Assembly (NCBI GenBank): GCA_004794785.1
Contig: SJOL01002982.1
Coordinates: 1 to 64,000 of the forward strand
From: Opisthorchis felineus
Lineage: Eukaryota; Platyhelminthes; Trematoda; Opisthorchiida; Opisthorchiidae
Reading direction: 5' to 3'
DNA length: 64,000 bases
This document shows, in pieces, positions 13,656 through 26,848 of the stretch. Under the pieces are notes generated by a model. The model was not told the origin of the DNA, ran no database searches, and saw nothing but the letters and a program-made list of their open reading frames with translations. The position numbers and the translations under genes are program-made. Each line of letters opens with the position of its first letter. Position 1 is the stretch's first letter.

Positions 13656-15879
13656 TCAAAATGATTATTTTATTACTTGTAACCGAAACGTCGGAATAAT
13701 TTCGCCTTATTCCAGACATAGCTGTGCTTTGACAAAAACTGTTCCGTACATCAATCCACATGATCCTCGATACTACCAGGTCCTGTAAATCTAACGGACT
13801 ACGCCTCGATAAAGCCATTCTACAGACTACAATGCTGGTCCATGTGGAACGTGAAAAAATCTGCAGTCTTAGCTCATTTAAAACAGCCATTACTTTGAGG
13901 TAGGGTCACTTCGTCCTGGAATTCCGTTAGACTAATTAGAAGTTAGCTCGGCTGTTAACGGCCATCGCTAGTAGTTTCATGAAATTTGCCAATATAGGAC
14001 CAACAATATCAAGCGTTTACAGTTTAATTCCAGGTTGAGTAGAAAATCATGACCGATGGAGAAAAAGACTAATTCCCGCTCTATTTTCCCGATTTCTCAT
14101 AGACTATGGCACCACTTGATGCACTCACAGCACTCCGTACCGCAAAATAAGGCTGTTTTCAAACTGACTGGTCTGTTTCGGAGAGGTATCCATCTCTCCC
14201 GCTCTAGATGGCCTATATGACCAAAAAATACGCTAAGCCTATTCATTTAAGTCACTCGTTTGGAAGACGGTGTGGAGTATGCAGCGACGCTTTAGTTAAG
14301 AATGGTGTTCCAATGTGACGACTAATGTTATGCTGGATTTCAAAGGATTCGGTCACGATGCTGTATCCAAGAGCAATTGCAGACCATCAGAACTATTAAG
14401 CAAGATTTATCTATTCACTCGATCGTCCAGGTTGCCGAAACTGTCGAAGTGTTCCAATTATACTATCATACTTGGATCCAGTTGAGCAACAAACTAGTGA
14501 CTCTGACAGTTTCTCGTCCCTCCTAAGAACCACTGCCACCAAAACGTCACCATGACGTCACACTTTGTCTGACTCAGGGAAGTGGTATCGCAAACTTCAC
14601 AAAAGGTGCTCGGTTCTCTACGTGTTTAGCAAATAGTGTTCTATTTTGGTGGAGAAAAGATACATGACTTTTTGTATACTTTTTTCACATAGTGATTGTG
14701 TCATACATAGAAAATCCATGTTGAAGGGCCCCACTTGTTTAGGAAACAGACTTCTCTTGGGTTTACCTGATCGGATACTCATTTGATTCCTGGCTAGTTG
14801 ATCGGCGCATAAGCTCTGCATCTTGGTTCATATTGCTAGGATAATATAAAATACTCTATTAAACCTTTGCAGGAGCTGTCTCAAAAGGCATCGCCTTCTA
14901 ACCAAATCTCAAATGATCGCAGACAAGTGGTCTTTTTTCGGAATGCAACCCATTGGCAGGACTATTGCACACTAGCTTCGGTTTTTCTGCAAAATCCGTC
15001 TGCGAAACTTAGTTCGCCTTACTACTCATGTCTTATTCAGTAAGGCAAAACAGTTATGCTCGTTGTTTTTTAGGTTGAGCTGGACAACTTAGTTGCGAAC
15101 GTTCCATCACCATTCGAGATAATAACACCAGTGCGCCACTGTGAAAGGGAGCTCAGCGATGCGTCAATGGTTGTGCAACTAAACTGCCTAGTTCAGCGAC
15201 CATGCCAATTTGCATTTATGCTACCTGAGCTACAAACACTTCTGGGTAGCACACATTTTTGATGGAGTTCGATACTGTTTTTGAAGGTTCACTCACTCCC
15301 TCTCAAGTCAGTTAGTAGTAGTCACTGCGGTCCCAAAGTGATGTGAATTCTGGACTTTTAAGTCCACCAGAGTAGTGCATTTTAGCATCGTTGTTCCCAA
15401 GATGTGTGAGAGCAATCCATCTTTGGTTTCATCATATTACTTGTGAAAATGTTCTTTTATCTAGATCCTGCTTGGCGCAAGAATTTCCCGGGTTAGTATT
15501 TCTTTCTGACTTAGTGAAACTGAGGTCGTAGCGGTTACATTGACGAGTAAAAAGCCGTAGTGTGGATGGCTACAGAGTGGTGAGTCTTAGCCCAGAGGAT
15601 ATTTCCCTCGGAAGTACTTCGGAGTTCCGACGTTAGTACTGAATGCGCTGTAAATCTCATGTTTATCTCATGTGATTGTATGGCTCATTCATCTGCGTTT
15701 GGACATGCACGTATGCGTACGACCTCCGTTTCATCATACTTGTATCCCTCAAAGTTCAATCATAGACCCGTATAGCACAATGAATGCTAGCTGCCTCGGT
15801 ACAGGTCTTATCCTATTGCGGTTCGTGTGTATTACCAATATCAAGGTACCTTACAACATCCAAAACTATCGGAGCATAC
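13656..15879. other. Nothing recognised apart from a short palindrome
   Basis: No gene found. At 13681-13695 the motif AACCGAAACGTCGGA recurs at 49679-49693; it contains the imperfect palindrome CCGAAACGTCGG. Confidence 0.4.
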
Positions 15880-16195
15880 ACATCCGAGCATCGTATTGGA
15901 GCAAGATGCCATCAGGGGATTGTCCCGGCATCCTTTCCGAACTGTACCCAACACAAGCGCAGTACACAACAATGGATAATGTTAACTAGACAGTCTATGC
16001 AGAAAGCTCGTCATTGGAGTTGGGCGTTTGGCATACTCTGTAGAGGTTCACGTGAACCCCATTTAACTGGGCGCAAAAATCCCACAAGGCTGAACGTGAC
16101 AGTAATTGCCTTTATTCTACGTTGCCACGTCATATTCAGTCCTCTACGACGCTGTCTCTAGCAAGGGTTTAGAGTGGAGAACACGACTTCCTTTC
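15880..16195. repeat. Dispersed repeat family R5, copy 1
   Basis: Similar in the same orientation to 35930-36245. Shared landmarks: TTGGAGCAAGA.GCCATC near the left, a GAACCCCAT/CATGGACTC block, CTGAACGTGACAGT versus CTGAACTTGGCAGT, and CAAGGGTTT.GAGTGG near the right. No coding content identified; class unknown. Confidence 0.5.
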
Positions 16196-16737
16196 ATAGA
16201 CTGTGGTCCACGTACGCAGTAGGTGTCCCAAGAATCTTGACCCAACATGGTTTGTTTTGCACTTAACTGAGGCTGGTGAGAGGTCATCAGACCTTGCCAC
16301 TAGAGTATTCAAGGTAGAAAGGCACAGCAGAACCTCACAAACTGATGGAAGGCCTAAACTCACCGACCACGGTTCGATTTGGGAGGTAGAAAGAAAGAGC
16401 CCAAAACAACCGTTGTCAAAAATGTACAGCCAAGCGGTCAGGTCGCTGGTTCCTGTCGTATTTCAGATTCCCAGGATTACTTAAGACCAACGGCACCTAC
16501 GACCTGGTTTATCGATTCCTTTTTTGTGGTATCAAGTAAAATAGTTCCAAAACATTCCCAGCTACCTTAGCTTCTCTAATTTCCAGAGCCCACCAAGTTT
16601 CCCTATCCATACATAAACTGTGTAGGTAGTGCGTAGATTTTTGAAGTTTTAGTCAAGATTTAATCGTGCAAATAAAACCAGCGTCTCCCGAAGAGCTGAG
16701 AAGGGGTGTAGAGTTATTTTAACCTTACAGCGTATCC
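16196..16737. other. Nothing recognised
   Basis: Open frames of up to about 90 codons on the + strand, without any domain or splice context I recognise. Confidence 0.35.
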
Positions 16738-16812
16738 CACGAAGCTCTAAGGGGACTTGAACCCGCGGCCCGCCATTTAGTAGTCAAGTCGGCCAGGCGC
16801 GACTGACTAACA
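16738..16812 (-). repeat. tRNA-like head of a possible third SINE family
   Basis: The minus strand carries a canonical B box (GGTTCAAGTCC) with a tRNA-like neighbourhood (GGCCGACTTGACTAC upstream). I could not fold an acceptor stem around it, so I read it as a SINE head, not a tRNA gene. Confidence 0.45.
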
Positions 16813-18435
16813 TTTGCACATGTCATGTGATCCGAAGTCGACGAGCTCTTCGAATGGTCACTTCTGACATAGTGGGCCCGTATGACTCTTTCTGATTCAA
16901 GAGATACACAAAGCTTAAGATTCTCAGTAAGAATAAAACAGCCGTACAGTGCTTGATAACTTTTCAGCATGCATGAACTTCGCTTGGAGTAGCGAATCCA
17001 TGTGTGTTGATTGCAACAAGGGATGTTGAGGACGATTATTCTGAGAACACCCGATTCAAAGAAGGTCTGGTTATGGCATTTGCATTTCCAAATTTCGGAT
17101 TAACAGTACATAAACAACACTGAATTGTTCAGGATTGACAGTTGATTCACTTCTGTAGAAGTTATAAGTTATGTCCGTTGGAGATTACGTATGCGAACTA
17201 AAGAATGAGGATTGGCTGAATATATCGTAACTGCTAAGGTGGTGGATGAACGTGCGCGGCAATGAAATACAAACAATTTCGCGATATCGATTTGTTTTCT
17301 ACCTCGTTGGTCGATCACCATTTGATCATGTGCCTGCTGGTATCTCATCGGCCTCCTACATGAAACGACGGGGCGGAACTTGTCCAAAAACTGGGTTTCG
17401 CGCTCATCGCGAATGCCCGCTGGCTGGTCGACCGAATGGTACTGGAGTGGACGACAGCTTTGGTTTCCGGATCACAAATGGATGAACACAGTTCTCAGCT
17501 TTCAAACCAGTTGTTGCTTCTTCTCAAAGTATTATATGTGCTAGATTTATATACCATTATTACGCATGCGATTTATTGGTTACCCTCATGTGTTCATCCT
17601 CGGTCTGAATTTGTTCCCACTCTCTTGTAAAAAGCCTGCTCGTATCGTGGCCTCTTTCAACGCGGTTCAAAGGTCAGCATGTATGGAATCCTTTAACCTA
17701 TTCTAGGAATTTGCACGGGTTCGAATCCCAGAGGCGATACTCCGGATAGTACCAGGTAGTAGAGTACTTTTTCTCCGATTCTGATTCCGACATTCCATAA
17801 GTAGTTTGATGTGGATTAGAGCATATTTTGGCAAGCCTCAGAAACTGCATGGTTTCATGAATCACTGAAAGCCTGTTCCTTGAGTACATTACTCACGTAC
17901 TAATGCTCATAGCCAGTAAACGTAAGAAGAGTCACCCATTTTCCGAATCATCTTTGTTGCGACGTTTTGTCTGAAAAACCACCCAACATCTGGACATCCG
18001 AGAGAGGATTACTCCTAGGACGCCAGGTGTGGTGTTTTGAAGACCTGCCCATATCTTTCGCTTCAGCTTGTGTATCTGGTTCGGTCTATAAGCCGGTGTT
18101 CGTGTCTGGGGAAAGTGGTCTGAAGCTTGCACCTTTTAATCCTCTCTACCCGGCTTTTTCATGCCAACCAATAGACGGTTTCTAATGGAGACCGAAAGGA
18201 CCACAAAAGCCGTGATTGGAGGAAGGATCAGCGAATTTTCGTGTCACACCAACTACAGAAGAAAGCACAGCAATCCTGTTCTAAGGTCAAGGCGGAGAGG
18301 ATGATATGACATCGGAAATCTATAAAGCGTGCAAAACACTACTCCTCGGCCCTCTTAACAGACATTTGCGAAACATGGGAGAAGGAAGAATGTCTAAAGG
18401 ACTGACGCCTATCGATTCTGACGCCTATCCAAATC
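16813..18435. other. Nothing recognised; isolated B-box at 17719
   Basis: No gene supported. The + strand has GGTTCGAATCCC near 17719, a B-box sequence without a convincing tRNA around it, probably another SINE relic. Confidence 0.4.
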
Positions 18436-18614
18436 GTTCAGCTGTAACACCTTTTCGGTGCCTAGCTGCCATGCCACCCGAAGGAAGCACGAGGGCTGGG
18501 ATACTGCCAGGTTGCCCAAGCCTAGACAGGGGAAGTAGAGAGACAAAGGTCGGGTTCGAACCACGGACCTTCCGGTCAGTAAATTCGCGCTCTAACCACT
18601 GAGCCATCTTGTCC
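18436..18614 (-). repeat. SINE-A, well-preserved copy
   Basis: About 179 bp. On the minus strand: tRNA-like head with A box (ATGGCTCAGTGG) and perfect B box (GGTTCGAACCC, complement of about 18553-18562), a body including CCCCTGTCTAGGCTTGGGC, and the terminus TACAGCTGAAC. It is among the best copies in the window. Confidence 0.9.
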
Positions 18615-21600
18615 ACGCCTATCAAAAAAGGAAATAAGACCGGGTGCGGGCATTGCCCTGGCATAAATCTCGTTGATGTCGAAGCTAAAGTATTCACTAC
18701 CCTTCTGCTTAGGTTTCTTCCACCAGAACGGGTACTTCACATCAGACCAAGCCCTAGAAGTGGTTAGTCAATGAGTATTTATTTTGAATATTTATTTATA
18801 TTTTACTTACATCCATTTTTACATCCATTTAGGCTCATACATAGCTGCTGTCGGCCAATTCTTTGTTATGATTCTTCCTCCGAAATGTGTTCTGTTACGG
18901 TATTTTACCATATTTACGGAGATAAATCCACAGACATGTTGTAAATATGGTTTTTATGGGGTTACCTTCACGTATAGTCCTCGCACAAACGAGCACAATG
19001 GCTCACTGGGATGGATACCCAGAACGACCAGTTAGTATATATGCACTGATGATTGACACCGGATTGGGAGGGAAGATGTGAGTGAGATTGGCCAAACGCC
19101 AGGATCGTTCTAGTTAAGTGAACCTCCAGGAACAATTTGTCCGCTTGAATATCTTTGTACGTTTTGAATCGGTTAGAACTCGACAGCAACACGAGGCTCA
19201 GGAGATAGTTTAACCCGAAAAATCCGTTAACGAATTTGAACACTGCCTGTCAGTTAAGATAACCGGTTGCCCGCGCGCTTATCAAGCAGCTTGGATTTTC
19301 ACAGTTAGGTTCGCGAATATCCGAAGAGCCTGGTTGTGGTTATCCTATTCCGGTGAAACTCAGTTTGACTGCACAGTTGCATAAACCTTCTGGGACTTAT
19401 CACGATTGACCGGTCAGGTGTCAGACGGGGAATGACTGTCAATTCATTTGACATATGTCATCCCAAGGTCACAACAAACGCCTGGGAAGTGAGTTTGTCG
19501 TGATCTAGTTGGGACTTTTCAAATAGTGTTTTTGGCTGGTACAATTCCGCTCACTTTGACACGCAGACCAGTCTGTGTCTTTGTATATTAAATGGCCAAC
19601 TAGGATTATATAGATAAGCTTGTGCCTCGTTATCTCTTCTGACCGGTGGATTTATAGGGTGGTACAAACCTGACCGGTATTTATAACGGTGCACCAAATA
19701 AACACAAAACAGGCCTCAAACGACCCACTTTGTTACCGGGCAGTGTTATGAGTTGATTGTTGCTTGGACCGGTTATCAATCAAACCGAAGTCAGATTGTT
19801 ACGCTTATGTCTCTCTGTGTTTACAAGCCAGGACTAATGTACAAGAGCTGCTAGACACTCATCAGTGTGAGGGACAGCAAGCAGTTGCTGTTCCAGACCA
19901 AAACAGTACGCCGGAGATACAGAACAACAACCATATTGTTGGGAGAAATTTCCATCATTCCAAACTCTTCCACTTACCACGTACATAGAGGATTGCCGTA
20001 AATGTCACACGAAAACAGGTACATCTCCTTTTCAGATGGCAGTCGATTCGAATAAAGAAAGTGGTTCGTCAGCGGTGGACGTTGCAAAGCAACGAGGATC
20101 ATTGAATTACAGATGAATGGTGTGATGGTCAAGAGAAACGAATTCATCCATCTTCGGAGCTCATTAGGAAACTATATAGAAAAGACCGCCACCTGAAAAC
20201 TTTTCCGCCATTACCATACCAGAAATGTTGCAATTCCTGTTACAGTTCCGCAGGAGAGGCTACCAGGATTAGGATGTGCAATGGAATGCATTGACTTCAC
20301 AGACAGCAACTGATCCGTTACATCATCAGCAGTTAACTGTTATCCGGTAAAGCCAACAAACCATCCCGCTTAGTCGATAACATGGAGATAATGACGACTG
20401 TGATTCATCTAGCTGGATCCCTCAAGCGATGATTGTACAATTCAGACGAGACAAATCTACTGTTTGAAAGATAGCCTTCAAAAGTGATGTGTCTGATGGA
20501 TGACATAAAAAAGCAATACATTCTTTTCTTGCATCTTTGTGCTCCATCAAGTCAAGTAGGCTGGGGGGTAATGTATTGTTTTTTGGACAGGTATTCACTA
20601 AACGATAATTTAGGTCTCATTGATGTCGGTCATTGATGGGTGTGGCTGTAGACCAGCTCTCGGGTGCAAGATTCGTCTCTTGTTTGGATACCTGGTGCTA
20701 GAACAAGCTCGGGTAAGAGCAGCGAAATACATCGCTCAACGATGTATTGAACAGTTAATCAGACCAACTGATAGGTCGAATAGGTGTGCAGAAAAAGTCA
20801 GCAATGTCTGGTCGAAAGAAGTTGTATTAGCCGAAGCATTTCCTCATCTGTTGGGTTCTAGGCACAACTTCAGCCCAACAACAGTAAGTGCGTTGAATAT
20901 CATACAGTCTAATATTCTCGTTAATAGGTAGCCAAGTTTCCTCGATCTTTCGCTCGCCAGGAATTTTTTTACCAAGTCAACTGATTAGCACTCACGGTGC
21001 TTATATGGTGAAAAGTGGGGCCCAGCCACTGAATGTGGGACTAGGTTGTCTACACTTTCTGGATTTCCTTCCATGAAGGTCTTATGGCAGCGGTTGATAG
21101 AACAAAATAAGTAATTGACACCCGTACAACAGTTTGAATCACCTCTTTTACAATTTGTCTGCACTAATACTCTGATGCTCTTCATTTTGCAATTACCGGA
21201 TTTCCTCCTTCTTGGAAAGATCTTCCCAACATTCTGTCATTTTCGTTGAATCTCTTGAAGAAGGCATCCGTGACTCCCCTCTTCCTCTGATGCATTCAGT
21301 AAGAAACAGTTGTGTATCAAACGATATGTGGCAAGCTCCTGACGAGAGATCTTACTGCTTGGGCACATCATCCGTTGTAGTCATTCCGGAATGGACTTTA
21401 CGTTCTGTTATGACTCCACTCGTTCGCTAATTTCACTTTACCATAGACTTCTCTGAGGACTTATTGAAAACGTGTTGGTGCCGAAGGCCATGTGAGCAAC
21501 GGTTAATCAATCAACTCCTAAAATGATCCAGTGCAGACTGTATATGCGATTAGTCGGTGCAAGGCAATAGACCTTGTGGCTTTCAGTGGGCTGTTCACAC

Positions 21601-22146
21601 AAACAAATCCACTGACAAGCCGCATGATATTGATCAGTACACTGACGTATTGTGTGGTTAAATCATCTCAGTTCAGTCACCAACATACCCAACTGATGGC
21701 TTGACCTTTTTTGGTTTAGTGTGTTTATTTTCCGGGTGTCTGTTGACGCCGGTATTCATACAGATCTAAACTGCAGTACAGTAAACTTGAAGAAGCAGGC
21801 CAAGATGTTCTGGCCACTAATAGGGAATATTTTTGGACGAATGTATCTAACATATCTACCGAACATGGCATCTTGCTTACCGAGCACTAGGGTACAGTTC
21901 AGGCATTACTAAATTTCTGCTTAGAGGCTAGCGAAAGACTTTTGTGTAATAAAAGACTATCTTTAAACACCTGGGTAGCAGTGGAAAAACAGATGACCGT
22001 AATTGACCCTTATTAACCGGAATGGATTAGTTCTCTCGTCTAATTTTATGAAAGAAAGCATCAATAACGCCTAATTATTAGGTTACAATTCCATCAAATT
22101 TGTTGGTAGTATGGGGAGATTTTGGAATTTTCAATTGAAATTTTGT
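18615..22146. other. Nothing recognised
   Basis: About 3.5 kb without a supportable gene. The longest frame (20620-20931, +) shows no known motif. Confidence 0.35.
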
Positions 22147-22318
22147 CCTGTAAGTGAAGCCAATCTATGCTGAAAAGCCTAGAAGCGCCGTACAGCTGTT
22201 TCATCCTTGTTGGTAATCATCACCAGTGTGCATTTCACGAAGCTCCAGGGATTTTCGCATCTGCAACCTCCTGACTTGTAGTCAAACACGGGCACGAGGG
22301 GCAGTGTGGTTAACTCGC
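22147..22318 (-). repeat. SINE-B copy
   Basis: Member of a second repeat family defined by CCTGTAAGTGAAGCCAATCT at one end, CGTACAGCTGTTTCATCCTT and TGGTAATCATC inside, and a worn tRNA-like head at the other. Related copies: 31528, 31765, 46001 and 46423. Read on the minus strand, the head comes first. Confidence 0.7.
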
Positions 22319-22680
22319 ATTCATCAAATTTTCTGTTATTCCGTGTGCAGTTCTCCAAACACTGACTGTTGTTCCAAGAGGGCTGGTCCTCAATGAACCT
22401 TATGCGGACCCTTCTGTTCTCAAATGTCGGATAATCTTATGGCTTAAGCTCGCCACTCTCCTTTTCAATGGGGTAGCAGAGAATCAGTTGAAAGATGCAT
22501 CGTATAGGCTAAACCGATTAAAATAGCCTAATTTGTATGTCGCATACAATCAGTTAGTACCGCTGACAATTTGAAACCACTCATTGCACAATCCTTCCTC
22601 CCGCATTTAATTCCAGCGAAAGCACACTTAGCGTACTTATTCTTTCTTTTACTCCCCTATCGCTGAAAACGCGTATAGGG

Positions 22681-24360
22681 TCATCATCATTGACAGCGAA
22701 AAACATCGATGTTCAGCACTGATCCTTTGCTGCCGTACAACCATGATTTATTTGAAAGCCTTATTGCGAAGAAAAGAATAAAAGTAGATGGGGAAGGGAC
22801 TTAGTGCTGGCCTAGCACAATCATTCCGAGGTGCCTCCAAACACTCATTCAGGCAATCTGGATAGAAACTGACAACAAGAACGCCACTGACATCGATTAA
22901 CGGCCATATTTTGTAGCATTTTCAACCAGGCGCAGTGGGAATCCCCATCCTGGAAGGACTTTTCGTAATCTCTTTCATACTCCTCTGCAACGCCAGAGGT
23001 ACCTAATTTCTCTCCTAGCACCACTCTCAATTGGGCACGGAAGGCAGCACTTTCTTCGGCAGGTGATGATTCGGCATGCACAATACGTGGCCTAACCACC
23101 GCAAATTATGCTGCTGAACACGGTCTTCCATTGAAGTCCCCGTTGCACAACTGAACACTTGTTTGTTGATTGTCCCGTTGCGGATTCGCCGTCACCAAAG
23201 CACATGAGCCATGGTTATGAAACAACGGTTGTCGAAGACCTGAAGACTTCTCACTTGTGTTACCCAAAGAGGCCACGCCTCACAGCCGTACAACAAAACA
23301 GCCCGTATTGTAGCCTGATGTAAACGTTCCTTGAAAATTAGGGATACATCGCTTTGCTGCCATAGATGTTTCAAATTACCAAAAGTAGCCTGAACGTTTG
23401 AGATTAATGCATTGGCTCAATTTGTCATACTACCGTCGTAACCAATGCAACTTGCAAGGTAGGTAAGACGCTCCACAACTTTGAACCCCTCTATTTGGGT
23501 CGAAAGTGGCATGTTCAGGAGCATGGCCTTACACTTTGTGAGTGCAAAGCGTATGCCAAAGGACGGGGTAATTTTGGTCAGTTCATCCAAAGACATCTGC
23601 CTCTTTTTCTCCTAGTCGAAGGCATGAACGATGCTTTCTGCATATTCCAGATCAATAAGGTTTTCTTTCTGAACACCAGGGTTTGGAAAACCCTTCACCG
23701 TTCATCCCATTATCTCGTCGATAACGAAATTAAATAGCAGTGGGGAGAGTGTGCACCCCTAACGGATACCACTTTGTGTACGGAAGCTTTCGGAGAGTTA
23801 TACGTATACCCGGAAGTCTGGGGATACAAGTAACTTATTAAATTCACAAACCTCCGGGACATTCCTTGCTGAGCAAGCGTGTTAAGGAGAACGGATCGGC
23901 AACTCAGCTGAATTCGCCTTGAAAATCCAGGATTGCTAGAAGTGTGGATCGTTCGCACGTATGGCGTTGTTCTAGCACCTAACGGAGAGTGAAGTCTTGG
24001 TCAATGCAACTCCTACCAAGCCGGAACCCCACTTGCTGCTCTCGAATCAATGATTCACGAGACACCACATGGCAACTAATGACAAGTAACGCCAACAGTC
24101 TCATTGCAACTGTAGTCAAGCTTATCCCTCTGTGATAACTGTACTCACTACGGTTCCTTTTTGTTGAAAGCGGACACTATCACCGATTGTTCTCAATTAT
24201 TTATGGTAGTCTTCTCTGCCCAAATGGAAGCAAATAGTTCAGACAAGCGCTGGCTGCTTAGTTCAGCTCCATCCTTGAACAACGCAGGTGGGAGGCCATC
24301 CGGATCTGGAGCTTGTTGGCTCTTGTGAGAACATATGTCGTCATAAACCTCCGCGGCCGC
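22681..24360 (-). mobile_element. RTE-like LINE, RT to 3' end, decayed
   Basis: Read on the minus strand from 24360 down. First the RT N-terminus (SQQAPDPDGLPPALFKDG, then NNxEQSVIVSAF). Then a worn VLEQRHTCERSTLLAILDF block and SVLLNTLAQQGMSRRFVNLI. Next the motif C neighbourhood, where YADD has become YAES (ENLIDLEYAESIV), followed by SFGIRFALTKCKAMLLN, ERLTYLASCIGYDGS, TIRAVLLYGCEAWPL, VFDNRC and a C-terminal [17 protein letters not shown]. The 3' end is TCATCATCAT on the + strand, that is (ATG)n on the element strand, as in RTE elements. Multiple stops and frameshifts make it inactive; the 5' endonuclease part is missing. Confidence 0.85.
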
Positions 24361-24607
24361 TAGGAGGTTCCAGGTTCAACGTCCAGAGTTCTACTTCAGT
24401 TGCAGACGAACTCGGTAGTTATTCCTGCCTAAAGGGATTACAGGAAGAGAGCTATTAATGTGGAGGGGGGAGAGAAATATGTGAGAGAAAGGAAGGAGGC
24501 CTCAGCAGTAGCCTGTTTTCGCTCACCCGCAGTAGCGAGTAAGGCGACCCGGCTGATGGCACCAAGCGACGGCCGATGTGGCAAGAGTTTATTGTAAGAC
24601 GAAGGTA

Positions 24608-24951
24608 TCATGGTTGTACGCGGGCTGGGCTAATGAGGGCGCCCAAACCAAGAAAGGAGGACGATTGGGATCCTCAACCAAAGCCTTTGGCTCAAAAGCC
24701 TAACCGCAAGGCAGCGGTGTTTGTCGGGAAATGCAAGTGCATTACCATTTTAATAGAACAAGTCGCCACACATGTTCTAGCCCCCAAACCGGAAGGCCAG
24801 GAGACTATGTTGGTCAACCCTCTAACTATTGACCAAACCGGTATGAGGGACTCTGCGAGTGTTGCAAGAACACTCCCAGTATAGCTCAATGAGCGACGGA
24901 GGCACACAAATCGTCACACCACGGTAAGGTTTAGTCTCTGCGACGGAGATG
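24608..24951. repeat. Dispersed repeat family R2, copy 1
   Basis: About 340 bp resembling 61069-61384. Common blocks in order: TCATGGTTGTACG.GGGCTGG, GGCGCCCA, CTTTGGCTCAAAAGCCTAAC, TTACCATTTT, CGCCACA.ATGTT, GGCCAGGAGACT, CCAGTATAGCTCAATG, CACACCACGGTAAGGT. Read on the minus strand, CATTGAGCTATACTGGGA resembles a pol III A-box region, so this may be a longer SINE. Class not proven. Confidence 0.7.
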
Positions 24952-26389
24952 GTGAGACAAGCCGGGGGTTGTTTCCCCCATTCGTAGACAAGGAAGTGCT
25001 GTAACCTTTGTAACCTTTATTGGGACTTTCAGCATGGTTCCACAATGAGTTTCTTTCATTCTCGATCTAGACTTAAGACATAGGTTGTATAAAACACACG
25101 ACTGCTCAGCTTAGTAGGATTGAGTAGCCTCCGCACATCTGGATCTAAAGTGCTGCCTTCCAAAGAGACCGAAGCAGTGCGAATGTGCATGGTTTTGAGT
25201 TGGTCTCTACTGTATCACCTGTCCTGAAGTTCCCAAGATGCATCGCAGTGCACTCAGCAATAGTTCTGGCCTGCCAGATGGAAAAAGTTGTGGGTGTTGA
25301 ATTCTTTTCCTGTCTGACCAACGCACAACCTGTGAAAGTCATCAGCGAGAACAGGAATAAAAACAGCCTTCCTTAGATAACTAGAAAGCCCTAGGCTACA
25401 GGGCGTTCCATTTTTAAGAGAAATGATATTTTGGTTCTGCCGATGGGATTTTCTGGAAACCGTACCTCCTCGGTTGGTGTTGGAATGTCTGCAAGCTCAT
25501 TACCAAGCGTGACCAACAGATCAACGGCCTCACGTACCCGAGCTACCAGACATCAGATTTACGGCTGAGTAATAATCAAGATGAGTGTACCAGTGGCTCA
25601 GACGTGCTAGTGCACGCGCGCATGCATGCATGTGTTCACTCGTGTGTGTGTATATACGTGCGTATGCAACCGTGCATGCGAATGAGCGGATGAACAAATT
25701 CAGAAAACTACAGACGTTACGACACAAATAAGCGCAAGGTGGAAACACGGGTGAGATGTTCATCGCAGCATCCAGGTTTTTAGTACACTCGTTCATGTAT
25801 CTTTGGGGTCAAAGAACCTGAAACGTACAGAGTAGGTGGTAAGCCATGTTCGCTTTGTTGTTCCGCATTTTTGGGCGGTCGGAATTCAGGCGAAATCGGG
25901 GTGATCCTGTGGTGGGTGGAACACGGTTAAGACCACCAGACTTTTCTGTTTTTGTCCGCTCCCGTTCAAGTCGGAGTATTCAAATTTTCGAAACATGTGC
26001 TTCAAGTGACAGTTAACTAAATTCGCTATGCATTTCGATCTGTTAGACTGGAACTCCAGTAAGGTCATGTTGTGCGTTGAGCGACAGCGGAACGCTGCTA
26101 AGACCGCTTTACTGGTCTGGTCGATGATTGCTGCGCCGAACACATGCGATGTTCGCAGATTCAAACAGTGGTGCTTCAAGGTCACAAATGCGATATTTTT
26201 CATCATAATTGACACTTACTCACGAGCCATGATCCGACGCTAGCAAAACAATATTTCACCTGTGTCCACTGAAAATTAACACACAGATCCTTATCACTGT
26301 TAAATAGTAATACTTTCTGTGCAGGAGTGAACACCTGAAACAGCACATCGAAATTTACTTGATGAGAAATTTCGATGGCTGTTGGGAAT
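24952..26389. other. Nothing recognised apart from an alternating purine/pyrimidine tract
   Basis: No gene supported. About 25610-25685 holds a GCGCGCATGCATGCATGTG / GTGTGTGTGTATATACGTGC tract listed separately. Confidence 0.4.
25610..25685. repeat. Alternating purine-pyrimidine tract
   Basis: Mostly alternating G/C/A/T purine-pyrimidine steps, including CGCGCGCATGCATGCATG and GTGTGTGTATATACGTGCG. Such tracts can adopt left-handed DNA and behave like microsatellites. This is a sequence property only, with no evidence of function. Confidence 0.6.
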
Positions 26390-26395
26390 TAAGGA

Positions 26396-26848
26396 TTGTT
26401 ACCAACTATATCCGGAATAGGTTTCCCATCCCATGAGCTGGCCAGATTGTTGGCAGGTATTTTAAAACTGCTCGTCGGGAAATCTAGTGCTTACAGTAAG
26501 AATTCATATGACTTTGCCAACAAAGCAGCGGGTGTCACCGTGGAACCAGACGACATTCTTGTGAGTTTTGATATCAATTTGTTATATACAAATGTATCAA
26601 AAGGGGACTCTTTAGAAATAGCCATGCGACTGCTACTAGCAGACACCAACCTTTCAGAACGGACACAGCTTACGGTAAATGAAATAGTGGAAGGGATAAA
26701 AGCATGCCTGAATCTCATTAACTTCGTCTTTGACTCCGTGGTTTACACTCAAGAACAAGGTCTAACAATGGGACCTCCAATATTCCTGGTTTTGCTAAAT
26801 ATTTTTATGGAAGATTTTGAACAGAAAGCTTCAGCCGGATCCCCGTAG
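26396..26848 (+). pseudogene. PLE1 reverse transcriptase fragment
   Basis: 150 codons. RT motif A is visible as DILVSFDINLLYTNV, with the catalytic Asp retained. ANKAAG and SERTQLTVNEI follow the family pattern, and motif B appears as GLTMGPPIFLVLLNIFMEDFE, where the family normally has GLAMGSP. An in-frame TAG closes the frame at 26846. Directly beyond it, still in frame, is motif C as RYAYDTFVV, where the family has RYVDDTFV: the first catalytic Asp of the YxDD pair is Tyr. With one catalytic Asp lost and a stop in the palm, it cannot encode an active RT. Confidence 0.85.

Noticed and set aside
16738..16812. tRNA gene
   Set aside because: It has a good B box but no acceptor stem or cloverleaf could be drawn; it is read as a SINE head. 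The same applies to the B box at 17719.
18425..18697. Conserved hypothetical proteins with [17 protein letters not shown]
   Set aside because: This peptide is the translation of SINE-A and recurs wherever the SINE occurs.
19046..19052. Another hammerhead core (CTGATGA at 19046)
   Set aside because: No GAAAC box follows at a suitable distance and the flanks do not match the Penelope terminal repeat.
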